Below are positions 37,773 to 45,530 of a stretch of 49,168 nt of DNA, piece by piece (positions within the stretch are counted from its first letter, which is position 1; each line of letters begins with the position of its first letter). The translations under genes were made by a program, and so were the position numbers. The notes below the pieces were generated by a model. It made no database searches. It was not told the origin of the DNA and saw only the letters and a list, made by a program, of their open reading frames with translations. Origin of the DNA: a virus; the IMG/VR virus record IMGVR_UViG_3300031576_000074, positions 1-49,168 of that record; one strand, written 5' to 3'.

Positions 37773-37811
37773 CTACAACGCCCTCTTTTTAGCGAGGGCG
37801 TTGTAGTTTTT
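37773..37811 (+). terminator. Intrinsic terminator
   Basis: CTACAACGCCCTC (37773-37785) pairs perfectly with GAGGGCGTTGTAG (37794-37806) around an 8-nt loop and is followed by TTTTT. It separates the terminase/protease genes from the portal operon, which then needs its own promoter. Confidence 0.92.
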
Positions 37812-37826
37812 ATTGATAAACCCGTT

Positions 37827-37838
37827 TATACTGAAGGC
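37827..37838 (+). promoter_or_regulatory. -10 box 6 nt before the portal start codon (leaderless)
   Basis: TATACT at 37827-37832 lies immediately after the terminator and 6 nt before ATG 37839. No good -35 is seen. The pattern repeats that at 12233, 17268 and 33810. Confidence 0.55.
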
Positions 37839-39194
37839 ATGGCTGAAGATGGAAATAAAGAGTTAAACGAAGAAGCCCTTCGCCTTAGTGTTATTGATCG
37901 CCCGCAGCAGCGGAGCGATTCCCCTCAGCTCCCTGGCGGTTATGAGAGCACACTTGTTTGGCTTGTTGCTAGTGCTGCTGATGAAATAGAGCCTTGGGGT
38001 CGTCGCCCTAAGCGGAGAGATTTTCAGCTCCGTCAATTTTATCCTACCGAGAGCCTTTTTAGCAGCGCGTTGGGCATGGTGATTAGTCGTAATGCCGCTT
38101 TTAGCTGGTACATAGAGGGAGCTACCCGTACCCAGCAGAAGATGAGGCGCATACTTGAAGATGTTAATGCTGGTGAAGGTTGGGCCAACTTCATCGCTAA
38201 ATTGTCTCAAGATTTATATGCACAGGATCACGGTGCATTTGTAGAAATTATTCGCGAGCCTGACGAGCCTACGGGTGCTCTTGTAGCTCTCAACAATTTA
38301 GACAGCGGCAGATGTTGGCATACTGGTGACCCTGAGAGTCCTGTAATATACCAAGATCGCAAAGGGCGCTATCACTTGCTAAAGTGGTGGCAGGTTGTGA
38401 CGTTTACGGAATTACCAACGGCTGTAGAAGGGCTGTATGGCCTGCAAATATGTTCATTAAGCCGACTGCTATTGGCGGCGCAGATTACAAAGAGTATGAG
38501 CATTTATCGCTATGAGAAAATAAGTGGTCGGCACGCTAAAGCTATACATCTTGTAAAGGGTTTTAATAGTCAGCAATTGCAAGATGCTCTTACTCGTATG
38601 CAAGCGAACGCCGATGCGAGTGGCTTTTTGCGCTACGTGCAACCCATTTTGCTTGGCAGCCATGACCCTAAAGCGGAAGTAGGTCATGATACGATTGAGC
38701 TTGCCAGTATGCCCGACGGTTTTAGCGAGGATACAGCGTTTAAGCATTATGTCGCTCAAATAGCGATGGCATTTCTTAGCGACTATCAGGAATTTGCGCC
38801 GTTGCCTGGTGGCAACCTCGGCACGAGTAGCCAGAGCGAAGTGCTCCATCAAAAGATGAGAGGTAAAGGCCCTGCGCTCTTTATGAAGCTACTTACTCAT
38901 AAGCTCAATAGTCGTATAATGCCCGATAATGTAGAGTTTGGCTTCGCCGAGCCTGATCTGGAAGCTGAAATGACAGAGGCTAATGTACGCTTAGCAAGAG
39001 CGCGGGAGCGTAAGGAACGGTTGAAATCTGGCGAGATAAGCGTTGAGGAGGCTCGTCAGATGGCGGCTGACGCTGGCGATTTGCCTCAGGAAATGTTGCA
39101 AAACCCTGACCTTACGCCAACAAAGCCGCCGTTGCGTGATGTGGAACAGCCTGATAGAACTACGGGCCAAACGGTGTTGGGTAATAGATCATGA
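37839..39194 (+). CDS. Portal protein
   Basis: The 451-aa protein is recognised by its place after the terminase and by portal-like segments: ALGMVISRNAAFSWYIEGATRT, the stem-like helical IAKLSQDLYAQDHGAFVEII, the LLKWWQVVTF strand, and a long C-terminal helical region (EAEMTEANVRLARARERKERLKSGEI). Portals form the dodecameric DNA channel at one capsid vertex. ATG 37839 is chosen because of the -10 box 6 nt upstream and because a frame extension to 37767 would cross the terminator. It overlaps the next gene (ATGA). Confidence 0.82.
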   Translation: MAEDGNKELNEEALRLSVIDRPQQRSDSPQLPGGYESTLVWLVASAADEIEPWGRRPKRRDFQLRQFYPTESLFSSALGMVISRNAAFSWYIEGATRTQQKMRRILEDVNAGEGWANFIAKLSQDLYAQDHGAFVEIIREPDEPTGALVALNNLDSGRCWHTGDPESPVIYQDRKGRYHLLKWWQVVTFTELPTAVEGLYGLQICSLSRLLLAAQITKSMSIYRYEKISGRHAKAIHLVKGFNSQQLQDALTRMQANADASGFLRYVQPILLGSHDPKAEVGHDTIELASMPDGFSEDTAFKHYVAQIAMAFLSDYQEFAPLPGGNLGTSSQSEVLHQKMRGKGPALFMKLLTHKLNSRIMPDNVEFGFAEPDLEAEMTEANVRLARARERKERLKSGEISVEEARQMAADAGDLPQEMLQNPDLTPTKPPLRDVEQPDRTTGQTVLGNRS

Positions 39195-39613
39195 CGATGC
39201 AATATAGGGCCATTTTGCCTAAGCGCGACCCAGCGCCAAAGGTGAATATACAACGGGCGCTTACGGAGTTGCGTCATTTTGGTGTTGATGCGCGTAATTT
39301 TTTAAAAACGTATCCACCTGTTCCCCCGGATTCCAGTTATAGGCGTACTGGAGATCTTAGTCGTGGTTGGGGTAGTGGCGGCGGAGCTAGGATGGTCGGT
39401 GGAGACTTAAAGATCATTCTTACAAACTCTGTGGAATATATGGTGTGGGTACAAGGGCGCAGGCGAGGAAGCGGCCCAAGACAGCGAGCGTTGTTTGCTC
39501 GCTATGGTTGGGGTAGCATTAGCGATGTTAATACAAAAATATGGCCCCGTTATCGCAATCGTATTGAGAAGTCATTAGGGTTAGGCAGGGTTAGAATTAC
39601 AAGAAGTTCCTGA
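39191..39613 (+). CDS. Neck/tail-completion-like protein (HK97 gp10-like)
   Basis: The 140-aa basic protein has RRTGDLSRGWGSGG followed by strands LKIILTNSVEYMVWVQG and a basic helical end. The R-TG-L-x-SW/W pattern with Y-x-x-x-VQGR is common to HK97 gp10-like connector/tail-completion proteins. Its position between portal and capsid genes fits. No enzymatic motif. Confidence 0.6.
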   Translation: MTMQYRAILPKRDPAPKVNIQRALTELRHFGVDARNFLKTYPPVPPDSSYRRTGDLSRGWGSGGGARMVGGDLKIILTNSVEYMVWVQGRRRGSGPRQRALFARYGWGSISDVNTKIWPRYRNRIEKSLGLGRVRITRSS

Positions 39614-39671
39614 TGAGGGGCTTGTAGTAATTGATAGATAGCTTGTAGCTTGAAGTATAAAGGGGATATGA

Positions 39672-39722
39672 ATGCCAAATAAAAAGAAGCCCCGTAAGCC
39701 AAAGTCGGGAAAGCCGTACTGA
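39672..39722 (+). CDS. 16-aa highly basic peptide ORF
   Basis: ATG 39672 follows AAAGGGGATATGA and encodes MPNKKKPRKPKSGKPY, almost all Lys, Arg and Pro. The good ribosome binding site and the biased composition suggest translation; it could bind nucleic acid or the capsid interior. The stop codon region holds the ribosome binding site of the next gene. Confidence 0.4.
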   Translation: MPNKKKPRKPKSGKPY

Positions 39723-39731
39723 AGGAAGTGA

Positions 39732-41399
39732 ATTGCAATTCCATATTCAGGGGCAAACGATCCAGAGCTCCCCAGTAATGTTAAAAAGATGCCTGCGAAA
39801 AAGCGTCGCCAGTGGGTGTCTATCTTCAATTCCACGATGGCGAGTTGTACGGGCGACGACTGCGAAGCTAAGGCTTTTCGTGTTGCCAACGGTGTATTGA
39901 AAAGGCAAAAGGATATGATAGATCCTATATCCGTCCAATGTGAATGTAAAGAGTGGAGTAATGTGCCTTATGGCACTAAGGAAGCTACCTGTGAGCATTG
40001 CCAACGTGGGCTAAAGATGGTATGGGGAGATCTCCAGGATGATGAAAGCGGAGAAAAGTGTTACCCCGAGGAGATTGTGTACTATCGGCCTTATGGTGGA
40101 GCCACCAGCTTTGAAGAAGTAGATGCTTACACTGATGCCAGCGAGGTGGCATACAATGTGAGCCGAACAAAGAATATGTTCGACGCGGTATATGAAAATA
40201 TTCAGTCAGACGATGAAATGTCCCCAGACGAAAAGATATCTGCTCTTGAAACTGCTACAAAAGAGATGATCCGTCGTATACAACATCCACAGCCGAGTGC
40301 TAAAGAGCGTATTAAGAATTGGCTCTTCGGTAATTTCTCTAAACCTGTTATGGCTGGAGATTCTGAGCAAGGTAAAAAACAGAGTCTCTTTCTTGTCACT
40401 AAGGACGTTCATGGTAACTGGCGTTGGATGACCCTGTTTACCAATAAGTTTCAAGATAAAGATAAAGAGATCTTTAGTGAATCTGCTCATAAGGAGTATG
40501 AAGCTTGGGTAGATAGCACAAAGAATTATCCTGAAGCTCGTATTTGGCATGTGCCAGGTAGCGGTTTTGGCAAAGCCGATTGTTTAACCTACGCTGACGG
40601 TTTTATGATCGCCAGCGGTAATTTCTATAAAGGCTTTGAAGATGTGGCAGCTCGTTTGGCGGAGATGAAGGACTTGGGAATGAGTCACGGTTTTACTTTT
40701 AGTGAGGGTGATCTCGATAGTGAAGGGGTATACCATAGCTATCGAACATTTGAAGTGAGCGTATTACCAGCGGAGAAAGCTGCTAATCCTTGGACAGCTT
40801 TCACTCTGGATCTATTAAAGGAGGAAGTGATTATGGGTCTAAGTAAGGAGAAGCGCCCGTTCTTTGTAAGTGCGATAGGCGAGGAGCGTGTATGTGAATT
40901 GGAGAAAATGCTGCCTCAATTCAGTAAGGGTTTGGAAGAGGCAGGTATTGGCTGGAAAGATCTGGCAGAGGCAATGGATCCTGATCCAAAGCCTACTGGC
41001 GATCCTGATCCCGCTGGCGGTGGTAATGGGGATCCTGATCCCAATCCAGACCCCGATCCTGATCCGGATGAGAAAGTTGAAGCTGTCGGTGTAAGGGAGC
41101 TTACGGCGGCTTTTAAGGAACTTCTAGCTCCTCTTGCTGGGGCTATCGCTCAGCTTCAGAGCGATATAAAAGAGCTTGAAAAGACTGATGATGAGAAGAT
41201 TGCTGCTCGTATTGGGCCGCGTAGCGACCCTACCGCAGCGGGCGGTAAACGTCCTACTGACAGTGACGGTAATGTGATCGATCCTGATAAAGTGAAGAAT
41301 TTGGATCAATCGGATGCTAATCCTAATGAGGGGGCTGCGGTTACAGCGGCCCGTGCTATTGTAGATGAACTAATGCTCGGGAAGCGTAGCAGCGGCTAG
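39732..41399 (+). CDS. ChaB-like / prohead protease (XkdF-type) / scaffold fusion protein, probable ATT start
   Basis: The standard start is ATG 39789, but in-frame codons upstream encode AIPYSGANDPELPSNVKK, the usual beginning of ChaB-like phage domains, behind AAGGAAGTGA and an ATT (39732) that would read MAIPY. The ChaB part has RRQWVSIFNSTMASC...EAKAFRVANGVLKR. A middle domain (KADCLTYADGFMIASGNFYKGFED, DLGMSHGFTFSEGD, YRTFEVSVLPAEKAANPWTAF) matches the XkdF-like protease/prohead fold. After the internal start at 40833 come a DPDP-repeat linker and a coiled scaffold part. It would direct capsid assembly and maturation. Confidence 0.75.
   Translation: MAIPYSGANDPELPSNVKKMPAKKRRQWVSIFNSTMASCTGDDCEAKAFRVANGVLKRQKDMIDPISVQCECKEWSNVPYGTKEATCEHCQRGLKMVWGDLQDDESGEKCYPEEIVYYRPYGGATSFEEVDAYTDASEVAYNVSRTKNMFDAVYENIQSDDEMSPDEKISALETATKEMIRRIQHPQPSAKERIKNWLFGNFSKPVMAGDSEQGKKQSLFLVTKDVHGNWRWMTLFTNKFQDKDKEIFSESAHKEYEAWVDSTKNYPEARIWHVPGSGFGKADCLTYADGFMIASGNFYKGFEDVAARLAEMKDLGMSHGFTFSEGDLDSEGVYHSYRTFEVSVLPAEKAANPWTAFTLDLLKEEVIMGLSKEKRPFFVSAIGEERVCELEKMLPQFSKGLEEAGIGWKDLAEAMDPDPKPTGDPDPAGGGNGDPDPNPDPDPDPDEKVEAVGVRELTAAFKELLAPLAGAIAQLQSDIKELEKTDDEKIAARIGPRSDPTAAGGKRPTDSDGNVIDPDKVKNLDQSDANPNEGAAVTAARAIVDELMLGKRSSG
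40833..41399 (+). CDS. Nested scaffold protein from an internal in-frame start
   Basis: Inside the protease-scaffold fusion, AAAGGAGG at 40817-40824 lies 8 nt before ATG 40833, in frame. The 188-aa product (MGLSKEKRPFFVSAIGEE...) contains the acidic DPDP-rich linker and the coiled coil LTAAFKELLAPLAGAIAQLQSDIKELEK. This repeats the logic of lambda C/Nu3, where an internal start gives free scaffold in excess over the protease fusion. The ribosome binding site is the best in this operon segment. Confidence 0.6.
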   Translation: MGLSKEKRPFFVSAIGEERVCELEKMLPQFSKGLEEAGIGWKDLAEAMDPDPKPTGDPDPAGGGNGDPDPNPDPDPDPDEKVEAVGVRELTAAFKELLAPLAGAIAQLQSDIKELEKTDDEKIAARIGPRSDPTAAGGKRPTDSDGNVIDPDKVKNLDQSDANPNEGAAVTAARAIVDELMLGKRSSG

Positions 41400-41426
41400 A
41401 GAAGCTGTGTGCTAAGGAGGTAAATT

Positions 41427-42914
41427 ATGGGTACAGATGCTCTAGTAAAGGATCTAGCTGCGGCTCTACTGCCCGAGCTTCAGCAACAGATGGGGCGTCA
41501 ATATGGGGTCGGCTTTAAGCACAATGCCCCAGGAACTCCAATTACTGTGGGGTACAGTCACGGCCCTGGTGGGAATCTAACATTCCCCGGTGTGGACAAT
41601 GTGATGTTCCACACCATCATGGGGAACCGTTCTATTATGGGCCAGCTTCCAGCGATGCCCAGTTTGTATGACACCCCTACCTATTACACGATTACAGGTG
41701 TGCAGGATACAACAGGGGCCGAGGCAGCTAATAACTGTGATCCTAGCCCTGTAGCGGGATTGATGAAAAGTTGCTTAACTGTGAGTGTATTTGGGCGTTA
41801 TAAGCGCCAGACAAGTGAACTGGAGCTTAATCGCCTTGGGTTGATGAATGATAGAGCTGACCCTATGGATCTTACTCTAGTGGGCAGCCCTATCCATGGT
41901 AGCGGGGTATTTGCTACTGGTGTAGCCGATCCCAGTGTTCCAGGAAACATTTTGGTCAACGAAGTTGCTCGTAAGTTTTGGGAATTGGCTATCGCTATGC
42001 ACCGTCGTCTGGCTGTTGACCTGTGGATAGGAAACCCCGCTAACGATGCGGGTCAGCTTGGTAGCCGCCGCCAGATGACCGGCTTTGATGTGCTGATCAA
42101 TACCGGCTATGTTGATGCCGAAACGAACATCGCTTGTGCAGCAATGGACAGTTATGTTCGTAACTTCAATAACCAGAGAATTGACCTAGCCGCTGGTGCA
42201 GATAACATTGTGGCAGCGGTAACGGATATGTATTACCAGGTCAAGGATCGCGCTGAACGCACAGGTGTTATGCCCGTTAGGTGGGTATTCGCTATGCGCC
42301 GCCAACTCTTTTATGAGTTGACCGCCGTGTGGCCTTGCAGCTATCTCAGTTACCGTTGTATTACAGGGAATACACGGGCTACAGAGTTTATCGATGCCCA
42401 GGATGCCATTCGCTTCCGTGATGAAATGCGGGGGGGCAGCTACCTCCTTATCGATGGTGAACGGGTTCCTGTTATTATGGATGACGGTATCGACGAGGAT
42501 ACGAACACCGAAGTAGGCAACATTGTTCCGTCGGGTTGTTTCCGCAGCGACATGTATCTTATCCCCATGAGTGTTGTTGGCGGCAGGGCTGTTACTTTCC
42601 TTGAATATATGCAATACAATAATCCTGCCCTTAACGATGCCCTGGGCAATATGGTGTTGGGTAAGGTCGATGGGGCCTTCCTTATTGTGCCGGTACAGAC
42701 ACGCCAGTGTTTCCAGTTTGAGGTAAAGGTAGAACCTCGGCTTGTGTTGCGTACACCTTGGCTTGCGGCCAGGTTGCAGAACGTAGTGTACTGTCCTATC
42801 CAACACGAGCGGGATACCTTCCCCGATCAGCCTTATCACGTGGATGGTGGCCGCGTAACTCGCCCAGGGCCGTCGCTCTTCACGCTTTGGCAAGAAGGGA
42901 CCGGTGCTCCGTAA
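41427..42914 (+). CDS. Major capsid protein
   Basis: The 495-aa protein follows the protease-scaffold gene and has a strong ribosome binding site (AAGGAGGTAAATT), as expected for the most abundant virion protein. HK97-fold features are suggested by the helical N-arm, the ELAIAMHRRLAVDLWIGNPA spine-like helix and long beta/P-domain segments (YLLIDGERVPVIMDDGI, SDMYLIPMS). No other function is indicated. A 12-bp stem-loop follows the gene. Confidence 0.82.
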   Translation: MGTDALVKDLAAALLPELQQQMGRQYGVGFKHNAPGTPITVGYSHGPGGNLTFPGVDNVMFHTIMGNRSIMGQLPAMPSLYDTPTYYTITGVQDTTGAEAANNCDPSPVAGLMKSCLTVSVFGRYKRQTSELELNRLGLMNDRADPMDLTLVGSPIHGSGVFATGVADPSVPGNILVNEVARKFWELAIAMHRRLAVDLWIGNPANDAGQLGSRRQMTGFDVLINTGYVDAETNIACAAMDSYVRNFNNQRIDLAAGADNIVAAVTDMYYQVKDRAERTGVMPVRWVFAMRRQLFYELTAVWPCSYLSYRCITGNTRATEFIDAQDAIRFRDEMRGGSYLLIDGERVPVIMDDGIDEDTNTEVGNIVPSGCFRSDMYLIPMSVVGGRAVTFLEYMQYNNPALNDALGNMVLGKVDGAFLIVPVQTRQCFQFEVKVEPRLVLRTPWLAARLQNVVYCPIQHERDTFPDQPYHVDGGRVTRPGPSLFTLWQEGTGAP

Positions 42915-42956
42915 GGGTTATAGAGGTACGTTGGTATGGAATATTGATAGTGGACT

Positions 42957-42994
42957 TAGGAGCGGCAGTGGCGTTATAGCTGCTGCCGCTCCTA
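42957..42994 (+). promoter_or_regulatory. 12-bp stem-loop after the capsid gene
   Basis: TAGGAGCGGCAG (42957-42968) pairs with CTGCCGCTCCTA (42983-42994) around a 14-nt loop. No T-run follows, and a ribosome binding site comes 5 nt later, so it may stabilise the capsid mRNA 3' end or reduce transcription into the next genes rather than stop it. Confidence 0.65.
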
Positions 42995-43010
42995 CAAAGA
43001 GGAGAGCTAT

Positions 43011-43151
43011 ATGGCTAATGAGGAAGTTATTGTGCATCTCAATCGTAAACCGCTCTTTTGTGGCGCTGTACGTAGGGGGGCTGCGGTAACCGGAGATATT
43101 AGCCTAGTAACGTGCAATGGTTGTAAGGGAAATAAGAAGGAGGGTAAGTAA
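43011..43151 (+). CDS. 46-aa zinc-binding peptide
   Basis: ATG 43011 follows AAAGAGGAGAGCTAT. The product MANEEVIVHLNRKPLFCGA...TCNGCKGNKKEGK has three cysteines in a knuckle-like order and a basic end. It lies between the capsid and decoration-like genes. The strong ribosome binding site and tight spacing to the next gene (3 bp) support translation. Confidence 0.6.
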   Translation: MANEEVIVHLNRKPLFCGAVRRGAAVTGDISLVTCNGCKGNKKEGK

Positions 43152-43154
43152 GCT

Positions 43155-43706
43155 ATGGGAGACAAATATGCCGTCGGTTTGCAGCAGACAGGTGTAAGCA
43201 CAGTAGCAGGAGCTACAGGTACAGATGCTTGTGGAGAGCTACAAGCTGTAACCAGTGTGCGCCCACGTGTATACGATATCCTGTTTGGTCAAGGGGGTAC
43301 ACCGGCTGATAACGTAGTACGCTGGGAAGTGCCAAGGGCCACTACCAGTGCTACAGGCACCGCCGCTGTGGAGGTTGCACTTGATCCTGGAAGCCCTGCC
43401 TCTGATGCACTTACTGAGGAGGAGATTACTAGCGGTCCTACTGTTACAGCCGACAGCCAGCTACTCGACTTTGACCTTAACCAAAGAGCGACTTTTAGGT
43501 GGGTGGCTGCACCTGGAGGCGAGATCGTACTGCCCGCTACAGCTGCCAACGGGATTTTCCTCAACTGTTCCAGCGGTGCCTATACTGGTATTGCGAGAGT
43601 GACAGTGCACTGGGAAGAGAGAGCTCCTCAAGACTTGGGAGATGATATGCGAGTAGGAGCTTTCGACTGTTTGTGGAATAATGGGTTGCCAAGTATCGAT
43701 CTCTAA
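43155..43706 (+). CDS. Probable capsid-associated/decoration protein
   Basis: In this 183-aa protein, segments PRVYDILFGQGGTPADNVVRWEV, FDLNQRATFRWVAAPGGEIVLPATAANGIFL and GIARVTVHWEE form a beta-sandwich-like protein. RATFRWVAAPGGE with late GIxxxxxS/A recalls small phage structural proteins found directly after the capsid gene. It has a strong ribosome binding site (AAGAAGGAGGG). Decoration or head-surface role is by position. Confidence 0.6.
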   Translation: MGDKYAVGLQQTGVSTVAGATGTDACGELQAVTSVRPRVYDILFGQGGTPADNVVRWEVPRATTSATGTAAVEVALDPGSPASDALTEEEITSGPTVTADSQLLDFDLNQRATFRWVAAPGGEIVLPATAANGIFLNCSSGAYTGIARVTVHWEERAPQDLGDDMRVGAFDCLWNNGLPSIDL

Positions 43707-43715
43707 TTAGGAAGA

Positions 43716-44087
43716 ATGAGTCAACCGCAAATAGATCTTAATGAGGAGAAAGGTCGGTTGCGTAAAGCTCCGGCCTTTCTACAGTACACGGCGGCTAGGG
43801 GTCGCGTAAAGGGCCATTTTGAGATTAATGGCCCTCTACTGCCAGGCCAAGTAGCAGAGGGCGATACGCTGATGTGTACCCATTGCCAAAAGCATTGGCG
43901 GTTGAAGCCTGGTAGTGGTATGCAACGCGGCTGGTGTGGACGCTGTGGTGGCCCTACCTGCGGTAAACAGAAGTGCGAGACGAGCTGTGTGCCTTTTGAG
44001 AAGGCTATTGAGCTAATGGAGAGTAAGAATAAGCTACGGGACACTGTCCGCAGTATGTTTGGGTTTGGCAAAGGGTTAAAGACGTGA
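43716..44087 (+). CDS. Conserved cysteine-rich phage protein with zinc cluster
   Basis: The 123-aa protein has MCTHCQKHW followed by RGWCGRCGGPTCGKQKCETSCVPFE, eight cysteines in a CxxC / CxxCxxxxC / CxxxC order. This block is a recurring unknown family next to phage capsid genes. The last part is a charged helix. It probably binds two zinc ions. A structural or assembly role is by context only. Confidence 0.7.
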   Translation: MSQPQIDLNEEKGRLRKAPAFLQYTAARGRVKGHFEINGPLLPGQVAEGDTLMCTHCQKHWRLKPGSGMQRGWCGRCGGPTCGKQKCETSCVPFEKAIELMESKNKLRDTVRSMFGFGKGLKT

Positions 44088-44314
44088 GCTGGTTTGTACT
44101 GCAACAAGACTACCATCGTAGGCCGCTGCCGCTAACGGCGGGTATCACTGAGCCACCCGATGAGCACGGCTGGTTGCAACAACTGCGCACTGCTGTAATA
44201 CGAGTACTAGCACATGTGCAAACATGGGTAACTGCCACGGTGCAGCCTATGATAGCGGTGCTCCGGTGGGTTGTGGAGCGTCTTGTGCTGCATCGAAGGG
44301 CGGTTTGCGTCTAA
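44084..44314 (+). CDS. Hypothetical protein, 76 aa
   Basis: GTG start overlapping the previous stop codon. The product begins with WFVLQQDYHRRPLPLTAG and ends in an amphipathic helical part rich in Val, Trp and Arg (LRTAVIRVLAHVQTWVTATVQPMIAVLRWVVERLVLHRR), possibly membrane-associated. It is followed by a terminator. Not recognised. Confidence 0.5.
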   Translation: MSWFVLQQDYHRRPLPLTAGITEPPDEHGWLQQLRTAVIRVLAHVQTWVTATVQPMIAVLRWVVERLVLHRRAVCV

Positions 44315-44323
44315 CTATTCTAT

Positions 44324-44353
44324 AAACGCCTGCATTTTGCGGGCGTTTTGTTT
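44324..44353 (+). terminator. Intrinsic terminator
   Basis: AAACGCCTGC (44324-44333) pairs with GCGGGCGTTT (44339-44348; one T-G wobble) around a 5-nt loop, followed by TGTTT. It closes the capsid operon. Confidence 0.8.
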
Positions 44354-44364
44354 GGAGGGCCTTA

Positions 44365-44907
44365 ATGCATGTGAAGCTTGTCTCTATTCCTCACGTGAAC
44401 GCAGCGGGCCAGATCGAACTCGTGGCCGAGATCAGGCATCTAGCGGCCGACCCGAGCCCGTATCGCGTCGAGACGTTCCTATTCGCCCGCTCAACCGCCA
44501 CGGCACAGGCGCAGCAGGTTGACCCTGTGGACGGCTGGCCGCTTTTGGACGACGGTACACGCGCACCCGCCTACACACTCGCTGAGGCGCGGCAGCTTGC
44601 CGTAGACCGCAACGCTACGCTGCCTACCGTCAAGGCGCTGGTGGACGCCGTGCCCGCGCTGAGCCCTGCCAAGCCAGCGGTCGATGCAGCCTGGGCCGCA
44701 TTAGTGAATACCCTCAAGGACGAGTTCCTCGGCAAGCCTTATCTGCCTGCCGGACGCACCTACAGGATGGTGGCGCGCACAACGCTGGACATAGCGGAAG
44801 TGCAAGCTACCATACGACGCTACTACGAGCGCACTGTCGCGGCGGAAGGCGCGGGGGCGGCGCTGTTGCCTGGGCTGGCGGCGCTGCCTACGGAGTTCAC
44901 GGTCTAG
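44365..44907 (+). CDS. Hypothetical protein, 180 aa, GC-rich codon use
   Basis: ATG follows TTTGGAGGGCCTTA. The sequence is Ala-rich, with a beta-rich N-terminal third (MHVKLVSIPHVNAAGQIELVAEI) and long helices. Codons are strongly GC-rich compared with most neighbours, like the metalloprotease gene at 35967. No family is recognised. By place it may be a neck or tail component acquired separately. Confidence 0.5.
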   Translation: MHVKLVSIPHVNAAGQIELVAEIRHLAADPSPYRVETFLFARSTATAQAQQVDPVDGWPLLDDGTRAPAYTLAEARQLAVDRNATLPTVKALVDAVPALSPAKPAVDAAWAALVNTLKDEFLGKPYLPAGRTYRMVARTTLDIAEVQATIRRYYERTVAAEGAGAALLPGLAALPTEFTV

Positions 44908-45527
44908 TGGTCACACTCAATCTCCAGGTGGGCGCGAGTAGCGACGATGCCAACGAGGTTGCTGGTAGTCCGCCCACGCTAACGGATACATCTTTGAACG
45001 TTGGCGTAGGATTCCTCTCAAGCATTATTTGGGCGTCAGGATACCGCTTTACGGGTGTAACGATAGCGGGGGGCAGCACCATCGACACTGCAACCGTTAC
45101 GCTGAAAGCACAAGCACCGTTGGGCACAGTCTGGCTAACGAAGCTGCGTGCTCACGCGCACGATAATTCACCGACGTTTACGACGACCGACGGCGATGTA
45201 GATGCGAGAGCTGCAACAACAGCAGGAACCGATTGGGACCCGCCAGCGTGGGTAGACAATACATCCTATACAAGCCCGAGCATTGTAGCGGTCATTCAAG
45301 AGATTATTGATCGGGCGGGTTGGGCGAGCGGTAATGCACTTAGCATTCTCCACCGCAATGATGGTAGCGCCGACCTGAGTATCATCATTTTCGACAGCTA
45401 CGATGCTTTGCCAGCCGACGCGCCCAAGCTGGACATCACGTACACGGCGGCGGCAGGGGTACCAACTGTACCTTTTGGTCAACACCCTGTAGCTGTCCCT
45501 CAAAAGCGTGAAGTAGTGGCGTATTAA
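44907..45527 (+). CDS. Beta-rich structural protein, tandem duplicate A
   Basis: The 206-aa protein starts at GTG overlapping the previous stop. The pattern LNLQVGASSDDANEV, GYRFTGVTIAGGSTIDTATVTL, HDNSPTFTTTDGDVDARA, WDPPAWVDN, SPSIVAVIQEIIDRAGWASGNALSIL and DAPKLDITYTA is shared throughout with the next gene. Such domains in phages are probably jelly-roll surface or host-binding modules. The shared HDNSPTFTTTDGDVD block is identical in both. It ends in a FGQHPVAVPQKREVV tail motif like its neighbour. Confidence 0.6.
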   Translation: MVTLNLQVGASSDDANEVAGSPPTLTDTSLNVGVGFLSSIIWASGYRFTGVTIAGGSTIDTATVTLKAQAPLGTVWLTKLRAHAHDNSPTFTTTDGDVDARAATTAGTDWDPPAWVDNTSYTSPSIVAVIQEIIDRAGWASGNALSILHRNDGSADLSIIIFDSYDALPADAPKLDITYTAAAGVPTVPFGQHPVAVPQKREVVAY

Positions 45528-45530
45528 TCC

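Noticed and set aside
42186-42893. 235-codon minus-strand frame inside the capsid gene
   Set aside because: Antisense shadow of a clearly recognisable structural gene; its composition (Ile/His/Arg-rich) is not protein-like.
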